Assembly (NCBI GenBank): GCA_009617715.1
Contig: VTFK01000141.1
Span: 124,001 to 188,000, forward strand
DNA: 64,000 bases
Reading direction: 5' to 3'
DNA from: Plectrocnemia conspersa
Taxonomy: Eukaryota; Arthropoda; Insecta; Trichoptera; Polycentropodidae
Below are positions 1-13,400 of the stretch, piece after piece (position 1 is the first letter of the stretch; every line of letters starts with the position of its first letter). Both the position numbers and the translations under genes were made by a program. Under the pieces are notes generated by a model. That model was not told where the DNA came from, ran no database searches, and saw only the letters and a program-made list of their open reading frames with translations.

Positions 1-312
1 ATAAATAATTTGTTACCCATTTTTATTTATAAATGTTTTTTAATTCACATTATCGTAATATATTTTTATTCTAACCATATGCTATTTTAATTCTAACCAT
101 TTGATATTATTCTGATCTTGAATAATATAATTATGACCATTCATTGTTTTAATTCTATTCGTCCTATATTTTTATTCTAACCATTTGATATTTATTCTGA
201 CCTTGAAAAATATAATTATGACCAGCATGTTCATAAAACTGATCGAGATTTGAATTTTATTCGTACCCAAAATAGTTTTAAATACTGACTAATTGTTGCC
301 TTTATATTTTAG
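1..312 (+). other. Intron upstream of the first visible ALIX exon
   Basis: AT-rich non-coding DNA ending in a pyrimidine-rich tract and AG at 311-312. It contains short degenerate tandem copies of a motif like ATTCTAACCATTTGATATT (about 68-112, 170-215), related to sequence near 42060-42200. No coding signal is seen. Confidence 0.7.
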
Positions 313-1438
313 GTTGAAACGATCAAAGCCGAGAGGGACGTCATTGAATCAGAGTTGAAATCGGCGACTCATGACATGAAATCGACGTTCTTGGCTGCTC
401 TTACACAGGACGGGGCCATAAACGAACCGAACATTTCTGTCACTGCTCTGGGCGAAGCTTACGGACCTCTCCAAAAGCAAGTCGCTAGCAGCATCGAGCG
501 ACAGGAAAGGCTCGTCAAAGACATCCAGAGCGCTAACGATACTTTCGTTTCGGAGAGCGGAGGCGGCGGCGGAGATAGAGAAACCAAGTTGTGTCAGTTG
601 GCTTCTGCGCATGACGCTTATGTTTCTTTGCTGTCCAACTTGAAGGAAGGAAACAAGTTCTATAACGATCTTACGCAAGTATGTCGGTTTTCCGACTGTG
701 AAAAATACTGTTATCTATTTGTATTAAATCATATTTGAAACATTTCAGCTATTGGTTTCCTTCCAAAATAAAGTGTCCGATTACTGCTTCGCACGCAAGA
801 CTGAGAAGGAGGAGCTTCTTAAAGATTTAACGCAAGAAACTTCCAGGAGCGGAGTCGGGCCGACGCCTACTCTGCCGCAGCATCACAATATTACTCCTAC
901 TGGTACGACAGATGCATTTCAAATGCGATTGTACGTCTTATGATTACTATGGCCTGATCTAATTTTATTGCAGAACCGAAGGTGCCTCCAGTCAGGCCGC
1001 CTCCGCCGTCGACAGGACCTACCGCACCCGGCTCAAACCAACCGTCCAATCTACCTTATCCTCAAGGACAAGCCGCCATGCCGACTCCGTACGGTGCGCC
1101 AAGCAATACGCCATATCCAACTTACCAGCCGACTGTTCCGATGCCTGCGGGATACAATCCTTACGCAATGCCTTATCCGTCAAGTAAATTTAATTTTATA
1201 AATGATTTTTTCGAGAAATTAATCACACGGCAACGTTTCAGGTGCTTCTTATTCCGGATTTGCTCAAGCGCCGTATATGGGTCAACCGATGCAATATCCT
1301 CAAGCTTCGATGGGTGGACCGTATCAACAGCAACAGCCCCAATTTCCGCAGTATCCTCCTGGCATACCGCAATACAATCCGGGAATGCCTCCGCCTCAAT
1401 TTCCTCAATATCCTCAGCAACAGCCACCACCGTGGTAA
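313..1438 (+). CDS. ALiX: ALIX / PDCD6IP (ESCRT accessory protein), 3' part, four exons
   Basis: Coding exons 313-678, 749-902, 974-1183 and 1242-1438; phases agree (0, 1, 1) and all introns are GT-AG. The 5' part of the gene lies outside the window. The first exon encodes the end of the helical V domain ([18 protein letters not shown] onwards, ending NKFYNDLTQ). The rest is the C-terminal proline-rich region, ending QQPPPW before TAA at 1436-1438. ALIX links ESCRT-I and ESCRT-III in multivesicular-body sorting, abscission and membrane repair (known of the family). The proline-rich region contains PPVRPPPP and a PTAP tetrapeptide (in GPTAPG), the classical TSG101-binding late-domain motif, plus a Tyr/Pro/Gln-rich tail ([14 protein letters not shown]) like the ALG-2-binding region of vertebrate ALIX. 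Introns here are very short (58-71 bp). Confidence 0.93.
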
Positions 1439-2727
1439 AATATTATAAACCGCACACTTATATAATATATATATATATATTTCTTTTACATTAATAATTT
1501 ATATAATCTTTTATCATAATAAGCAAATCGTTATTTTAAATCACTACAAAACGCTCTGAAAATTTATTTTTTACATAAAAATAACAGTCTCTTAATGATT
1601 TATTTTGAATTTTAAAATAGTCCTAAATTGCCTTAATGTGGTTGTAGATAAATGAAATATACTATAACTGTGATAGTTTATTATGACGAATATATTTTTT
1701 AATCGCCGATTGCGTCACTTATGTAAAAATAAAACAGAAGGGTAATCAAATTTCAATCGCTCAATCTGTTGTAGGTTAAGTAACCGTGTTGATCGTTATG
1801 AATAGAAATTTATGACTAATCGGAGTTGAGCCACCATCGATGCGTTATTGTTAATCAAATTACGATTTTAATGTAATCAAAATGTATTTTACATTTTTTC
1901 TTATATCGCTTTATATTTTTATATATATGTATGTATGTTTATTCGTGTAATTTATTTCCCTTAATTGAACGATTTTGCAATCGGTCATATCACGTAGGCT
2001 GCGGTGAAACCTAGCAAGTTTCAGATTTATAACGTATGACATTTAAATGTTTTTTTGAAATTATATACGTTAAAGAAATTATAATATGCATTGAATAAAA
2101 AAATGTTATTGCTAAATTTTGTGTTTATATTTCATTACATACAAAACCTGTATAGACTTTTATTTTAGGCTGAAACCAAATGTTTCGGTTTTAGCCGAAA
2201 CCAGTTTGTTTAAAATATAGAACGGCGTTAACTTTAGCTACATCATGCAGAACTAATACAGGTGAATTAAAATATTACAATTTATAGGATTCTTCTCTCG
2301 GTGGTTTTCAATGGCAACACTTCTAAATTATAACTATCAATAGTGCGCTGTCATTGTGACAACACACTACCGATAGTCACGGTAAATTAAATTGAAATAA
2401 GCAGAAAAATCCACTGATGGTAATAGATTTTTCTTATACATTAGTTAAAGATGCTGTAGCACTCAAAATTATAGACAATATAAACTGTTCTGTTCGCATC
2501 GAGCTTTCTTCATTAAGTTTCGCCTCTGTAATGTTAATTGCAAAACTATCATGATAGTCTTATAGATTTCCTAATGACTCCTTACAAAGAAAATGCGTCA
2601 CATGTTAAGTATATATATAAGAAGATAAAATAAGAGACACTTGCACTCGAAGAAAGAGAGAGAGTAAAGTCAGAGACAATTAAAGCCTTTCGTTCGCTCA
2701 ATTCTTCCTCCCGGTCCTTAACATATG
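1439..2727. other. Intergenic, AT-rich, ALIX 3' UTR then no gene
   Basis: After the ALIX stop there is an AT dinucleotide run (about 1460-1482) and AT-rich sequence with possible AATAAA signals (for example near 1728). From about 1800 to 2700 no open frame or repeat with clear termini is recognised. Confidence 0.5.
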
Positions 2728-2995
2728 AACGGATTACAAAATGTCTTGCCTAATCTGTGGATAGCATTGAAAATTTTATTAATTATCCCAACAGTTGCTT
2801 TATGTGAACGTAGTTTTAGCAAACTCAAACTTTTTAAGGTAAATAAGATGACTATACGTCCTCCTCTCAGGAGGATTGTCCTCCTTTGACCGAGGTGACC
2901 ATTTTTTAGAGCTCGAGGCACTGAATATCTGAACAAAATTGTCCGAGATGACATTTTTTGTGTCCTTTAATATTTTCGAAATCTGGTCACCTTAA
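2728..2995 (+). pseudogene. hAT transposase C-terminal relic and element end
   Basis: Positions 2728-2838 read without a stop as a hAT dimerisation domain: LPNLWIALKILLIIP followed by VALCERSFSKLKLFK. The ERSFSKLKLIK-type motif is diagnostic of the hAT family (known). The frame then degrades. The sequence runs to a terminal-like GGTGACCAG module in reverse complement near 2985-2995 (CTGGTCACC). GGAGGAC-type blocks (about 2858-2885) recur at 6970 and mark the same element family. Only the 3' end is present, so this is a dead fragment. Confidence 0.75.
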
Positions 2996-3494
2996 GACAA
3001 ATCATCGAGCATCCTTATTAACCACTTAAATGCAACTCAACACGTTCATTGCGAACAAATTATCGAGACATTCATGTAGGGGCTGACGAATTTTGTAAAT
3101 TTTAAATATATAAAAAGCTATAAAAATTATAAAATAATTTAGGATTTATTTTTGTCTGAGTCATTTCCGACGACTTGGGCACATGCGGGCGAGTATTGTC
3201 TAATTATAGCTATATCAAGGGCATTAAGGGCTGACATATTTTATATTACTTTTACATTTTAATCAAATCAAATGTACTTTTCGTACGATACTAAGCTTAA
3301 ATTTGTTTCTTCTTGAGCATCTTAATTCACAGTCGAAATAAACAAAACAGCCAACTAATATCATTGATTACAAGAATAAGTCCATAACATAATTTACAGA
3401 GATATGATTACTACATTGAATATCTTAACACTTAACTTACTGGTCAGGTAGTAAATACCCATCATGTTCGCTGATGGTAATTCAAGGAACGAGT

Positions 3495-4045
3495 AGAACC
3501 AGGAGGGAACAAAATTTAGCCATTCAGTGGTCGTTTTTTTAATATTTCGACTTCATTAAGATTCATAGTATTTCATTAAATTACATGCATTTTTCTGGCC
3601 AAATTCAAGCAGGAACAAATGCCTCCCCTCCCCCAACTCCCGAAATGACATCCATATTTAGAATCTATGTCAAAAGCAATTACGACTTACAACAAGTGAG
3701 AATCGAATATGGCATATCTAAATACAAATAGGAGAGCAAAAAAAATTATCACTTTTCAGAAGTCAAATGCAAAAAAATCGTTGAGAAGGGATAACGTTTT
3801 TTTCGCTCTCCTATTGGTCAAAATTCACGCAGTAAGTTGTAATATTGTTATAAAAAGCCTTATTATGAACGCTAGATAATCGAGGGTTTCCACTTCAATG
3901 GCGACGGCATGATTTTATTGCTTTTGACGTGGATCCCAAACAGGGACCTCCTTGAATATGGGCAGAATGAATCTAAATGAAATGGAAATATTAAAAAAAC
4001 GAACACTGACCCTCTGGAAAAACTGAAATGACATCCCTGGATATT
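3495..4045. repeat. Dispersed inverted-repeat family, two facing copies
   Basis: Two modules are recognisable. One is the CATTTTTCTGGCCAAATTC / TCAGTGGTCGTTTTTTTAA block (about 3520-3680, minus orientation). The other contains TTTTATTGCTTTTGACGTGG followed by GGACCTCCTTGAAT and AAAAAAACGAACACTGACC (about 3880-4040, plus orientation). Between them a CTTTTCAGAAGTCAAA block (3750) faces a CTCTCCTATTGGTCAAAATT block (3806). The same blocks recur at 22.5-22.97, 28.7-29.2, 32.3-33.2, 50.4, 53.2-53.96 and 62.3 kb. No protein is encoded. Confidence 0.7.
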
Positions 4046-4596
4046 AGCAGTGTTGAACTTTAGATCCATCATTAGTTCAACAAGCTTCTTTACTAAATAA
4101 GCTACGTAAAGACAACGAGCGTCACTAAAAGAACGCTGGAGAATAATCTTTTGTCTTAACAAAGCCTAGTATTCTCAGCATGCGTAACAGTTGTGACTTG
4201 GGAGAAGCTGTAATTAAAACTTCATAGCGCCCAACGTTAATCAATCTCTTTCCACACAAATATGAAATGCAAGCAGAATACAATGACGGAAATAAATTAT
4301 TTCCAAGGTATTTGTTATCGCTTCTACAGTATCGATCAGTAGATTATTATAAAGATTTGGCCTAAATAATTTATTATTACATATTTGGCTTTGTATCAAA
4401 ATTATAAGTACAAAAATATATACAAGGACAACGAGGTGAGAATAAATTGAGAAATATTAATATCGTAAAACGAAAATTATATTTATTATATCATCAAATA
4501 AACGTACTACACAAATTGAATCAACTACATTCTTCGCTCAAATTATCCTTGGTGGTATATACACAAAACTGATTTTTATTCAAGACACTAGTTGAT

Positions 4597-5273
4597 TTAG
4601 AAGGTTGGCGGCTTTACAATGTTTTTGTAGTCGTGTCCGGGATCGATAAGCTGCGAATGAAAAAAAGCATCAATCACGTTACAAAATCAATCACAAGTTA
4701 AACAGTGTCGTAGAAATATAATACCTTGTAGCGCTTGTCGGCATAAACTTGCCAAGGCTCGCTGTTGTTGTTGCGAGTCCACGTGACGTCGGGGTTCCTG
4801 ATAGCTAAGCGAGCGGTGTACCAGGCGGCAATGCCGCAGCCCACAGCTACGCAAACGTACAGCGGGACTAACTGCAACAAAAGTGCATCGATCGATCGAT
4901 AATATACTATCTGATATGATTAAAAAAATTATCGGGTCGGGTCAGTTCGATACGATTACTCGATTCGCCTTCTGCGCGTAAGTAAAGCAATAAACTTATC
5001 AGAATATAACCTCAAAGACGATGTTGTGTCAAACAAAATGAACAAATATAAATTTATGCTCAAAATATCCAATGTTTTGGTCGTATAGTTATTTTTACGA
5101 TTGACAATAAGTCCAAAATGGGTATTCAAAGCCATTATAAATATGACAGTTATGTAAGAGGGTTGTCAAAAATGGGCCAAATTTAAGGGAGGTTCATGTA
5201 GTCGTGGCGAGACACTCACCGAAGGATGTTTCTTCATCCCCTCGACGGACAAACCCTTCATCAGCTTCACCAT
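4597..5273 (-). CDS. NDUFA4: NDUFA4 homologue (cytochrome c oxidase-associated subunit)
   Basis: Exons 5273-5220, 4871-4725 and 4650-4597 (minus strand), all in phase 0, give an 84-residue protein; human NDUFA4 has 81. It starts MVKLMKGLSVEGMKKHPS, has one membrane segment (LVPLYVCVAVGCGIAAWYT), then the family signature RNPDVTW and EPW, and ends DHDY-like: GHDYKNIVKPPTF. NDUFA4 is a single-pass mitochondrial inner-membrane protein, first assigned to complex I and now regarded as a complex IV subunit (known). The start is the only ATG that joins the membrane exon with the basic KKHP lead typical of the family. The gene is divergent from mats, with 1.24 kb between start codons. Nothing is missing or broken. 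Confidence 0.93.
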
Positions 5274-6516
5274 GGTGATTTCGTGGACAAACCTGGCGTT
5301 CTGAGAGAGAGAGAACGATCGCCACTATTGAAGTGTTGCGCGATGCGCATGCGTAGAGCCCGTGCCAATTGCGCATTGACGATTTTATTTTTTATTTATT
5401 TTTATTCATTTTGTCTACCGAAATAGTTAATAACATTGTTGTATTATATTAAATAAATACAAAATTGTATTATTCAAACTATTATATCCTCCCCCTCTTT
5501 TTAATATTTAAAGGTATTCATTATGAAAGCATATTAACACAGTAGTGTCGGAAAAATAGTATACATATTATAAAAACAAATCCAGATAGTTTATTTTTGT
5601 TAAAAATATTATAATAACCAATAATAATAAAATACCAGATATAGATATTTATTAAAATGATATTTTCTTGAAGAAAAGTTTTAAATTTATAGGACTTTAA
5701 AAAGTTTTCCTAATGTGTCAAAAGTTAATCGCGAATCGCGAATATTTTCTTCAAAAAATTCACCCATCAATTTTCATTTTACTAAATGAAATCTTGTAAC
5801 GTTTACTCAAAATAAAAATTAAATACAGTGGTCGGTCATTGTTTAATTCGCTTGCGATGAAAATTCATTATACCTAGTGCTTTATATTGTTCAGTATTTC
5901 AATCTTGAAGTTCGTTACGCCCAACCGACCGCTGGTATCTTAAGCTGTTTTCTACTCCTTCGCTGTCTCTTCATTAAGTTAGAGCCACTACATATTTTTA
6001 GTACCATATTTAGAAGTATAGAAGCTGGGAATCACTTCCATATTAGTCGAGTCTATGTGGATTTTTCCATTAGGGTTACCAAGGAAAGGGTTATTAAATA
6101 TCGTCATCAATTGCGACTCTTTAGGGCTCTCACCGCCCACAGCTTAAAAGTTTCGAGCGTCAACAGATTGTCGTACAATTTTTCAAGATAACTTTTGAAC
6201 GAAAAAAATTCTAAATGACCTTCTTATTTTTAGTCTCCTTGTATGAAGTTTTCATAATCTGGTCACTTTAATAATTTGAATCCAGAGCGACGAATACTTA
6301 ATATCTATTTTGATAAATAATATCAGTTGATTTATTATATATCGATTCCTCGATTTAATCGTGTTAAATCGTGTCTAAAAATAACAATTGTCATAGACGA
6401 GGAGATCGTTACTTTTATTTTGTATTTGGCCATAAGAGGTATATGCGCGGCCGTGTCGCGGGTGCCCTCGCGAGCGGGCCGCGAGCCGGCAGCCCATCGC
6501 TGACCCGTCGTTAACC
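5274..6516. other. Shared upstream region of NDUFA4 and mats
   Basis: The first 150 bp include GAGAGAGAGA near 5300 and are GC-richer, as expected of a promoter or 5' UTR. From 5400 to 6400 the DNA is AT-rich. An open frame at 5877-6191 encodes no recognisable domain. A short repeat end (6190-6272: CTCCTTG, then ATAATCTGGTCACTTTAA) matches the hAT-type terminus at 2960-2995. The segment 6430-6516 is GC-rich and is probably the mats 5' UTR. Confidence 0.5.
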
Positions 6517-8635
6517 ATGAGCTTCCTATTGTGAGTCTTCTTCTTTCCACTACTGCGTCTGCCTCGTCCTAGTCTTCTCGCACCTATCTGTCGGCTCCTT
6601 TCGAGAACGACTGCTCAGTGTCGCCTCCGGAATACATTTTCCGAAGACAATATCCTGCGGAGGATTCGCGAACACCGAACACCGAACGACCGGTTGACGT
6701 TTGGTGTCTATAAAACAACTTCTATTGTTACGATCGTAAATATTGTTTTATCGACGATTTATTCAACACCCGTCACATGTTTGTTATTCTAGAAATAGTA
6801 GTATACAAACGTAAAACTCTCATCGTGTAACAAATAATGAGTCACAAATTAGTTATAAATATATTTTGTTAATAATTAATATATTTACTAAACTGACAAT
6901 TTTTGTTAGCATGTTCATTTTCCTGACATTGTTTTGCGATTAAATCTCGGTGAATAAGGTGATCGGACGTCCTCCTCAAAAATGTTGTCCTTGAACAATA
7001 GTTTCCGAAATGACCTTTCTTTAGCTCCCGTCATTTGTACTCCTTGAAAAAAAATCATTTTAACACATAAAGTTGCTTGCCCATTAAAAAACGGTTTTTT
7101 TCCACTGCGGGGCTGCTTTTAACATCCACTTTGCGTAATCGACGTTGTTTTATTTTCATCGATAATTGATGAGACACGTTGAATTTTATTGTACAAATAG
7201 CAATTTTCACTTCAGCAGAAATAATTTTTCTATGAGCCATTTTTATAAAAATCACTGTTAAAAATTTGAAATTATTATCCAAATTCTATCGAATTAGTCC
7301 ACAAATTACCATTTACGAACAATTATGATGTAAGGGATGGTTTAGAAAGAGATTAGAAAATAAACGTAATTATTTTATCCAAATGATTAGACAGAACCAC
7401 AAATTGCTGCACTCTGAATAGTCTCTTTTGTTCAATCTGTAACTGTATCGTATTTCCAACCTTTCGGGTATATTTCATTATTCTTTTGTTAATAATGGGT
7501 TTCAAATGTTTTAACGCACTTCATTTATTTCCTACATTAGTTGCTTGCAAAATGTGTGAAATGTTGGAGTGGTTCAATTATTTTGTCACACCCCTGTATA
7601 TATATTTTCATTTTGCTAATCATTTTTTTTCTATAGCTGAATTAATTTAACATCTTTATTTGTATTTCAAATCTTATTGATTGTTTTTCGGATTAAAAAT
7701 AAAAAATTCAATAGAAATAACAACTGTCACCAACGCTATCTAGCAATTTACCTACAAATTATAACTTTCAACTCTATAAAATATTAATTACTTACACTTA
7801 CCTATACAAAAATGACGATATATCGATCGTTAGTCATCGTTCAATTACTAATAGTTAATGACCCCAAAACAAATGAATTACTCATTCGTTATTATTAATT
7901 ACTGATTATATTTTATTCATACAGCGGAGGCAGGTCTAACAAGACTTTTAAACCAAAAAAGAACATCCCCGAGGGCACGCATCAATACGATCTTATGAAA
8001 CATGCGGCGGCAACGCTCGGATCTGGAAACCTCCGACTTGCGGTTATGCTCCCCGAGGGCGAGGACCTCAACGAGTGGGTGGCCGTCAACACGGTCGACT
8101 TTTTCAACCAAATAAACATGCTGTACGGCACCATCACCGAGTTCTGCACGGAGGACACGTGCGCGATCATGTCGGCGGGCCCCAAATACGAGTACCACTG
8201 GGCGGACGGGCACACGGTCAAGAAGCCGATCAAGTGCTCGGCGCCCAAGTATATAGATTACCTAATGACGTGGGTGCAGGACCAGCTGGACGACGAAATG
8301 CTGTTCCCGTCTAAGATAGGCACGCCGTTTCCCAAGAACTTTCTGCCCATCGCCAAGACCATTCTGAAGAGGCTGTTCAGGGTTTACGCGCATACGTACC
8401 ATCAACACTTCGAAGAGGTGGTTCAGCTGGGAGAGGAGGCTCATTTGAACACGTCGTTTAAGCATTTCATATTTTTCGTTCAGGTTAGCATAGAATAAAA
8501 TACATTTTCTAGGTTCGGTGTTCCATTTTTTATCCTGTTCTTTCTTTTATATAGGAATTCAGTTTAATAGAACGGCGAGAGCTGGCTCCCCTGCAAGAGT
8601 TGATCGAAAAACTGACGGCGAAGGACGGATGCTGA
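6517..8635 (+). CDS. mats: Mats / MOB1 kinase activator (Hippo pathway)
   Basis: Exons 6517-6530 (14 nt, MSFL plus two bases), 7925-8483 and 8555-8635 give 217 residues; Drosophila Mats has 219. The tiny first exon ends at GTGAGT and its last two bases join the C at 7925 to make the Phe codon of the invariant FLF start. Family hallmarks are intact: TFKPKKNIPEGTHQYDLM, NEWVAVNTVDFFNQ, the zinc-binding Cys pair in CTEDTC and the His pair in HTYHQH, and the end RRELAPLQELIEKLTAK. MOB1 binds phosphorylated Hippo/MST and activates Warts/LATS in growth control (known). Intron 1 (1.39 kb) carries a copy of a hAT-type end near 6957. Coding GC is far above the surroundings. Confidence 0.97.
6955..7050 (+). 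repeat. hAT-type element end in mats intron 1
   Basis: AAGGTGATCGGACGTCCTCC at 6955 and the following CTCAAAAATG...TCCTTGAA resemble, in reverse orientation, the terminus beside the hAT relic at 2850-2995. The other end of this copy was not located. At 7590-7610 a separate CACACCCCTGTATATA block resembles the terminal bases of Tc/mariner-type elements but has no visible partner. Confidence 0.4.
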
Positions 8636-10491
8636 ACGAGGAACAGCATCTTATGTAGATTCATTTCGAACGTTATCGATGTCGACTGACAAGTGTCATT
8701 GTTTAATTTTCACTATAATTATGTATACTATTTAAGTCAATCTGTGACGCTATAAGTCGTTATGTATATGTTTTTCTCTGTTTATAATCTTTTTCCGGTG
8801 TAATTGTGCGTTTTCTGTTATCGGAACGACAGCTGCGCCTTTTATCATGCGGCAAACGTTTCAGTGATAAACAATAGGAAACGGATATAGTTTAGGTGTT
8901 TTTTTTTTTAAAAAAAGTTTCGTTTCGTCCGTAAAATCCGTAGAACTGAAGACGGATCATGTTTTATTTTTATTTTAAATATATATTTATATTGCTTGGC
9001 GATTTTTGTTGAAAAAATACTTTAAAAAAAGGATTACTCAATTTATATACATATATGGAAAAATTATTATTTTTAATAATATGTAATTTATTATTATTTT
9101 ATTTTTATTATTTCCGATTATCATTGTTTTAAATGATGCACTAAGATTCAATGTCAGATAAAATTCTCGCATACGCTCTTAAATATTTTTATATGTGGAT
9201 TTATTTGTTGTTCTACATGTATATTTTTTTAAACATATCGTATTCGGTTGTCATTTAGAGTAACGAAAACTTCAAGTAAAAATGTTACTAATTATAATCT
9301 ATATTAAATCATCAGTTAGATGATAATTATTTAACAAGAAATGATATTTTACGCTGCATTTAAACGATAAATCAAACATACAAGCAGGAAGCATTAAGTC
9401 ATTAAAAATGTTTAGCGGTTTTCTAATCATTTTATCAAATGCTATTTATCCTGTAACTTATTTTTCTATATAAAAAATTAAGCATTATTTAATCTTCTGC
9501 TATTAATAATAGGCCTGAAAATTATTTTTTTACTATTGAGTTGGTATCACTGTTATGTTTTATATATATATATATATATGAGATTTATGTATGTTTTAAC
9601 AACTTGCATACAAATATATTTCATTTTATTATATGTAGTGATTTATAATATTCATCAAGTGATTCAACAGTGATATCAACTTAATCCGTCAATGTTAATT
9701 TGAAAATACGTATATTTTTCACAAATTATGTGCTGATTAATTGTCAGTTAGTATATTCGATGAGATTTATTGACGGTGCCTCTCTAGTACCATATGAAAA
9801 CTCGCTGAATTTACCATATAAATAAATATATCCCACACGATTTATCTCTTCGAAAGCTTGTGTATATTTTTGAAATCCCGAATCGGTATGTGTTGTTTCG
9901 CCTATCGTGCGAGAGAAACGAGCAGCGGTACTATCGGCCGCCAAGTCGAATGCCTTGTTTTGTGGACCTGAACGGACTCATAGAATAATACTAATGTTAA
10001 AGAGTGAACACAAACAGAAATAGTAATAAAGTCGTATTTATTGCGTAGCGTTAAAAAGAAACAATGGAGTTGTCATCTGAAAATGTGTATTTTTCCACCA
10101 TTTAGAAATAAAAATATATATTATATATAAATAGTATATCTGATGATTTAGCCCTAAGACTCAAACACGAGGCATACTGAATTTACTAGAACAATCTATC
10201 ACTACTGTCTGTGTATATTATTATACTGTATTTATGAAGTATAATTTTATAGGATTGTATAATAAGTTAAACGATAAATAAAAAAAATATTGTAAATCGC
10301 ACGTTATTTTATTACATATAGATCGTCACAAAACCGTTACATATGATTGGGATAGCAGTCCAATTTCCTAAACTATGTATATATATAATGTATCAATATG
10401 TATATTGCTTCATAAGAGAAAGAAAACCTTAACCGCCTAGTAAAGTAGCTTGGAAAATTTCAGCCTAAATTTTATTAACAACTTAATTAAT
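8636..10491. other. Convergent intergenic region between mats and SF1
   Basis: Contains the mats 3' UTR and AT-rich DNA with a TA run (about 9562-9581). An open frame at 9744-9944 has no recognisable similarity. Nothing else is seen until the SF1 polyadenylation signal at 10471. Confidence 0.5.
10471..10476 (-). terminator. SF1 polyadenylation signal AATAAA
   Basis: AATAAA on the minus strand lies 16 nt beyond the SF1 stop codon (10494-10492). It is inferred to be the polyadenylation signal, which would make the 3' UTR very short; other AATAAA copies further downstream could also be used. Confidence 0.45.
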
Positions 10492-13400
10492 TTAGCTAGG
10501 CGGCGGTGGTGGCGGTGGAGCTGCCAATATGTTCGGTGGGGCAGGCGGAGACGGCCAATGCGGCGGCGGGAAAGGTGGTCTCCATCCGCCTCCAGGCGCA
10601 GACATGTTCATTTGCGGCGCTAATCCAAACCGAGGCGGTGGTGGCACATTTTTATTATCACCCTATAAATTATAAAAAAAACATTTATTAACCAATTGAT
10701 CAAATTATTTATAATTATTAATTAAGTAAACTGATGCCTTTGATTGGAATCTTTGCGTTATCTGAATGTTGGAATTTTTGGCTTAATAGTAGTGTTCTAA
10801 TAAAAGTTAGTTTTTCCTCAGATGTAATTCACCTGTTTAGTACAAACCTACACTATTTTTTCAAGTCAGTGTATAAAAACAAATATATTTAAGAACGTAT
10901 GATTTGGATCAAGCAAGCGTTGAACAATGTTTTATGCACTGACTTGAAAACAAATCGATTGTAGTATATGTGCATAGAAACAAATAGATATGCTGATTTA
11001 TAAAAGCTTCATTATCAACCTGACCATCCAGAATTGAAGGTATTTTTAGCTTTGCAAATTTTACAAAGCATAAATTAAAAACTTGAGGAAAATTTTCTTG
11101 ATCAATCAGGTCGATTCTACTTTCTTTGGGAAAACTATATCGAGACAAAGATTTATTAACACATTGAATACTGGGCATTATTCCTAAAAATGGAGCCGTG
11201 CCGCGGGGATTATTTGCGAAAATTAGGATACAAACTTATTTTTTTTAAAACATCGTAACTCTTTAATTAGTCAACGTTTTAACGTCAAATTTTAAAAACA
11301 GATTCATGATGATCGTTTTTTTGTATTCGCAATGATAAAATCAGTAAACGTCAAACTGTGGATCGCGTACCAATAAAATAAAATATAATTTTTAGTTTAG
11401 AATAACCAAATATATATATTTTTGAATAAAGACAATAAAAATAATAATAAAATGATGATAAAATACTGTTGTTTATAATAAAAACCGAAAATATCTAATT
11501 TTGTGACCTATACAATCAATTCCAAATTTTTAACACTTGACGGTCAAGTTACGCAGCGATATTTACACGACACCCAACTGTCCAATTTCGAACAAACGTA
11601 ACGTTTGCCTATGGCTAAATACAATCTTTTATTGTTTATGTATTATTATTTTATATTTCTGTTATAATTTATGTATTATTATTTTATATAGTATATTTAA
11701 TATAATTAAAAATTATCAGTGATTCTAAACATTTTATTGCGTTAATATTATATTTTTACCACTTTTTGTATTTTTACCACACGGTACGCAATGTGTTAAA
11801 ATAATGAAAAACACACACTTAATGTATACTTCGCATCCAATAAAGACTCGAACCACCAATGTGCTTGGATAGTTACACAAATTAATTAAAGTCCTAATTT
11901 TCGCAATAATCCCCGCCGCACGCTCCATTTTTAGGAATAATGCCCGGTATTCAATGTGTTGGTAATTGAAAACGTGTTGAGAACAGTTTATTTATTTTGA
12001 ACAGATCGGGATCAGTTCAGGTCTAAATATTATAATATTATAAAATATCACATTTGGGATTGATGAATCTACATTTAAATGCCCACGATACCTCTACATA
12101 CATATATATAACAGAAAAAAATGATAAATAAAAAACATTATATTATAAAATTTTGAATTTGATTTCCTGTAATTTATTTCTTAGAAAATAGTATCAATAA
12201 ATGAAGGAGTACGAAATAAATAAGCATTACAAAAATATATTGTAAACCTAACAAAATATAATGATGCAAAAAGTTGTAAAATAAATTAACGCAATTAAAA
12301 GTTGAGAATCACTGATAATTTTGTTATAATGCTTCGGGTTGATGTTAGTATGAGTATGTACTTAGATATTAGGTCTGGCTCAACATTTCGTTTTTTTATG
12401 CGGTTACCTTTGAATATTTTGGGTTTTTTGTAATATTGTAGATAAGAATTTCAAGAAACATATCTCTAAAAAAATTACCATCTTTACCTGAATCAAACCG
12501 ATAAGGTGGGGTTTTTCGGTAACATTTTTATAACAGCGTGCGTTTAGCCTAACGTTACATTTGTTCGAAATTGGACGGTTGGGTGTCTTGCGAATATCGC
12601 TGCGTAAATCGACCGTTAAGTGTTAAAAATTAATTAAATATATTTATATATTATTGATACGTGATTCGCAATTTGGTGTTTAGTGATTTCACTATTTCTA
12701 ATAAAAAATATGTGAGATAATTCCATAGAAAAAAATTGTTTATATATATGTAAACATACATCTTGAAACGAATTTATTTTACCAGAGTTTTGAGCCTCTG
12801 GAATTTAGAATTTCTACTTTTTTGAACAATTTTTAGTAAATATGATATTAGTAACATCTGTAGGTAAATCCCTAAATAAATACGTTACAGTAAATACGCA
12901 GTTTACATGGGTTTTTTTCGTATGAAGTTAAAATGACGAAACGCACAAATTTGTGCACAACGACGCAACGGAAGGTTTCTGAAACGCACAAATTTGTGCA
13001 CACCGTACGCAATGTGTTAAAAAGAATGATTTATTTTAAACTTTTTAAAAAAAAACGAGGGTGATATTGTTTTACAATAGCCTGGCTCGGTGATCATTGC
13101 TCAATTGGTCGGATTATTGTGTACACAAACATTGGTCACAAGGCAACTTCTCACAAGGAAAATTGCTCACACGAAATTTAGTCTCAAATAGATGGCAAAA
13201 TTAACAGGACAAAGTGAAAATAAAATCAACTGATTAAAATAAAAAATTAGTAAATATTCATACAATATTTTTTAAATAATTATATTATTTTCTCAATAAT
13301 ATACATATTAAGTTCTTTATTTTAATAATAAATTAATAACCCTTTCACGCGGCTGATATTTTTGCGCGATATTTCAAAATTTGCTAATATCTGTGGGAGC

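Noticed and set aside
5877..6191. 104-codon open frame between NDUFA4 and mats
   Set aside because: No recognisable motif, no splice partners, lies beside a transposon end; not supported as a gene.
10909..11178. Minus-strand frame resembling a THAP-type start ([15 protein letters not shown])
   Set aside because: The Cys/His spacing of a THAP domain is not complete and the rest is AT-biased; mentioned only within the repeat entry.
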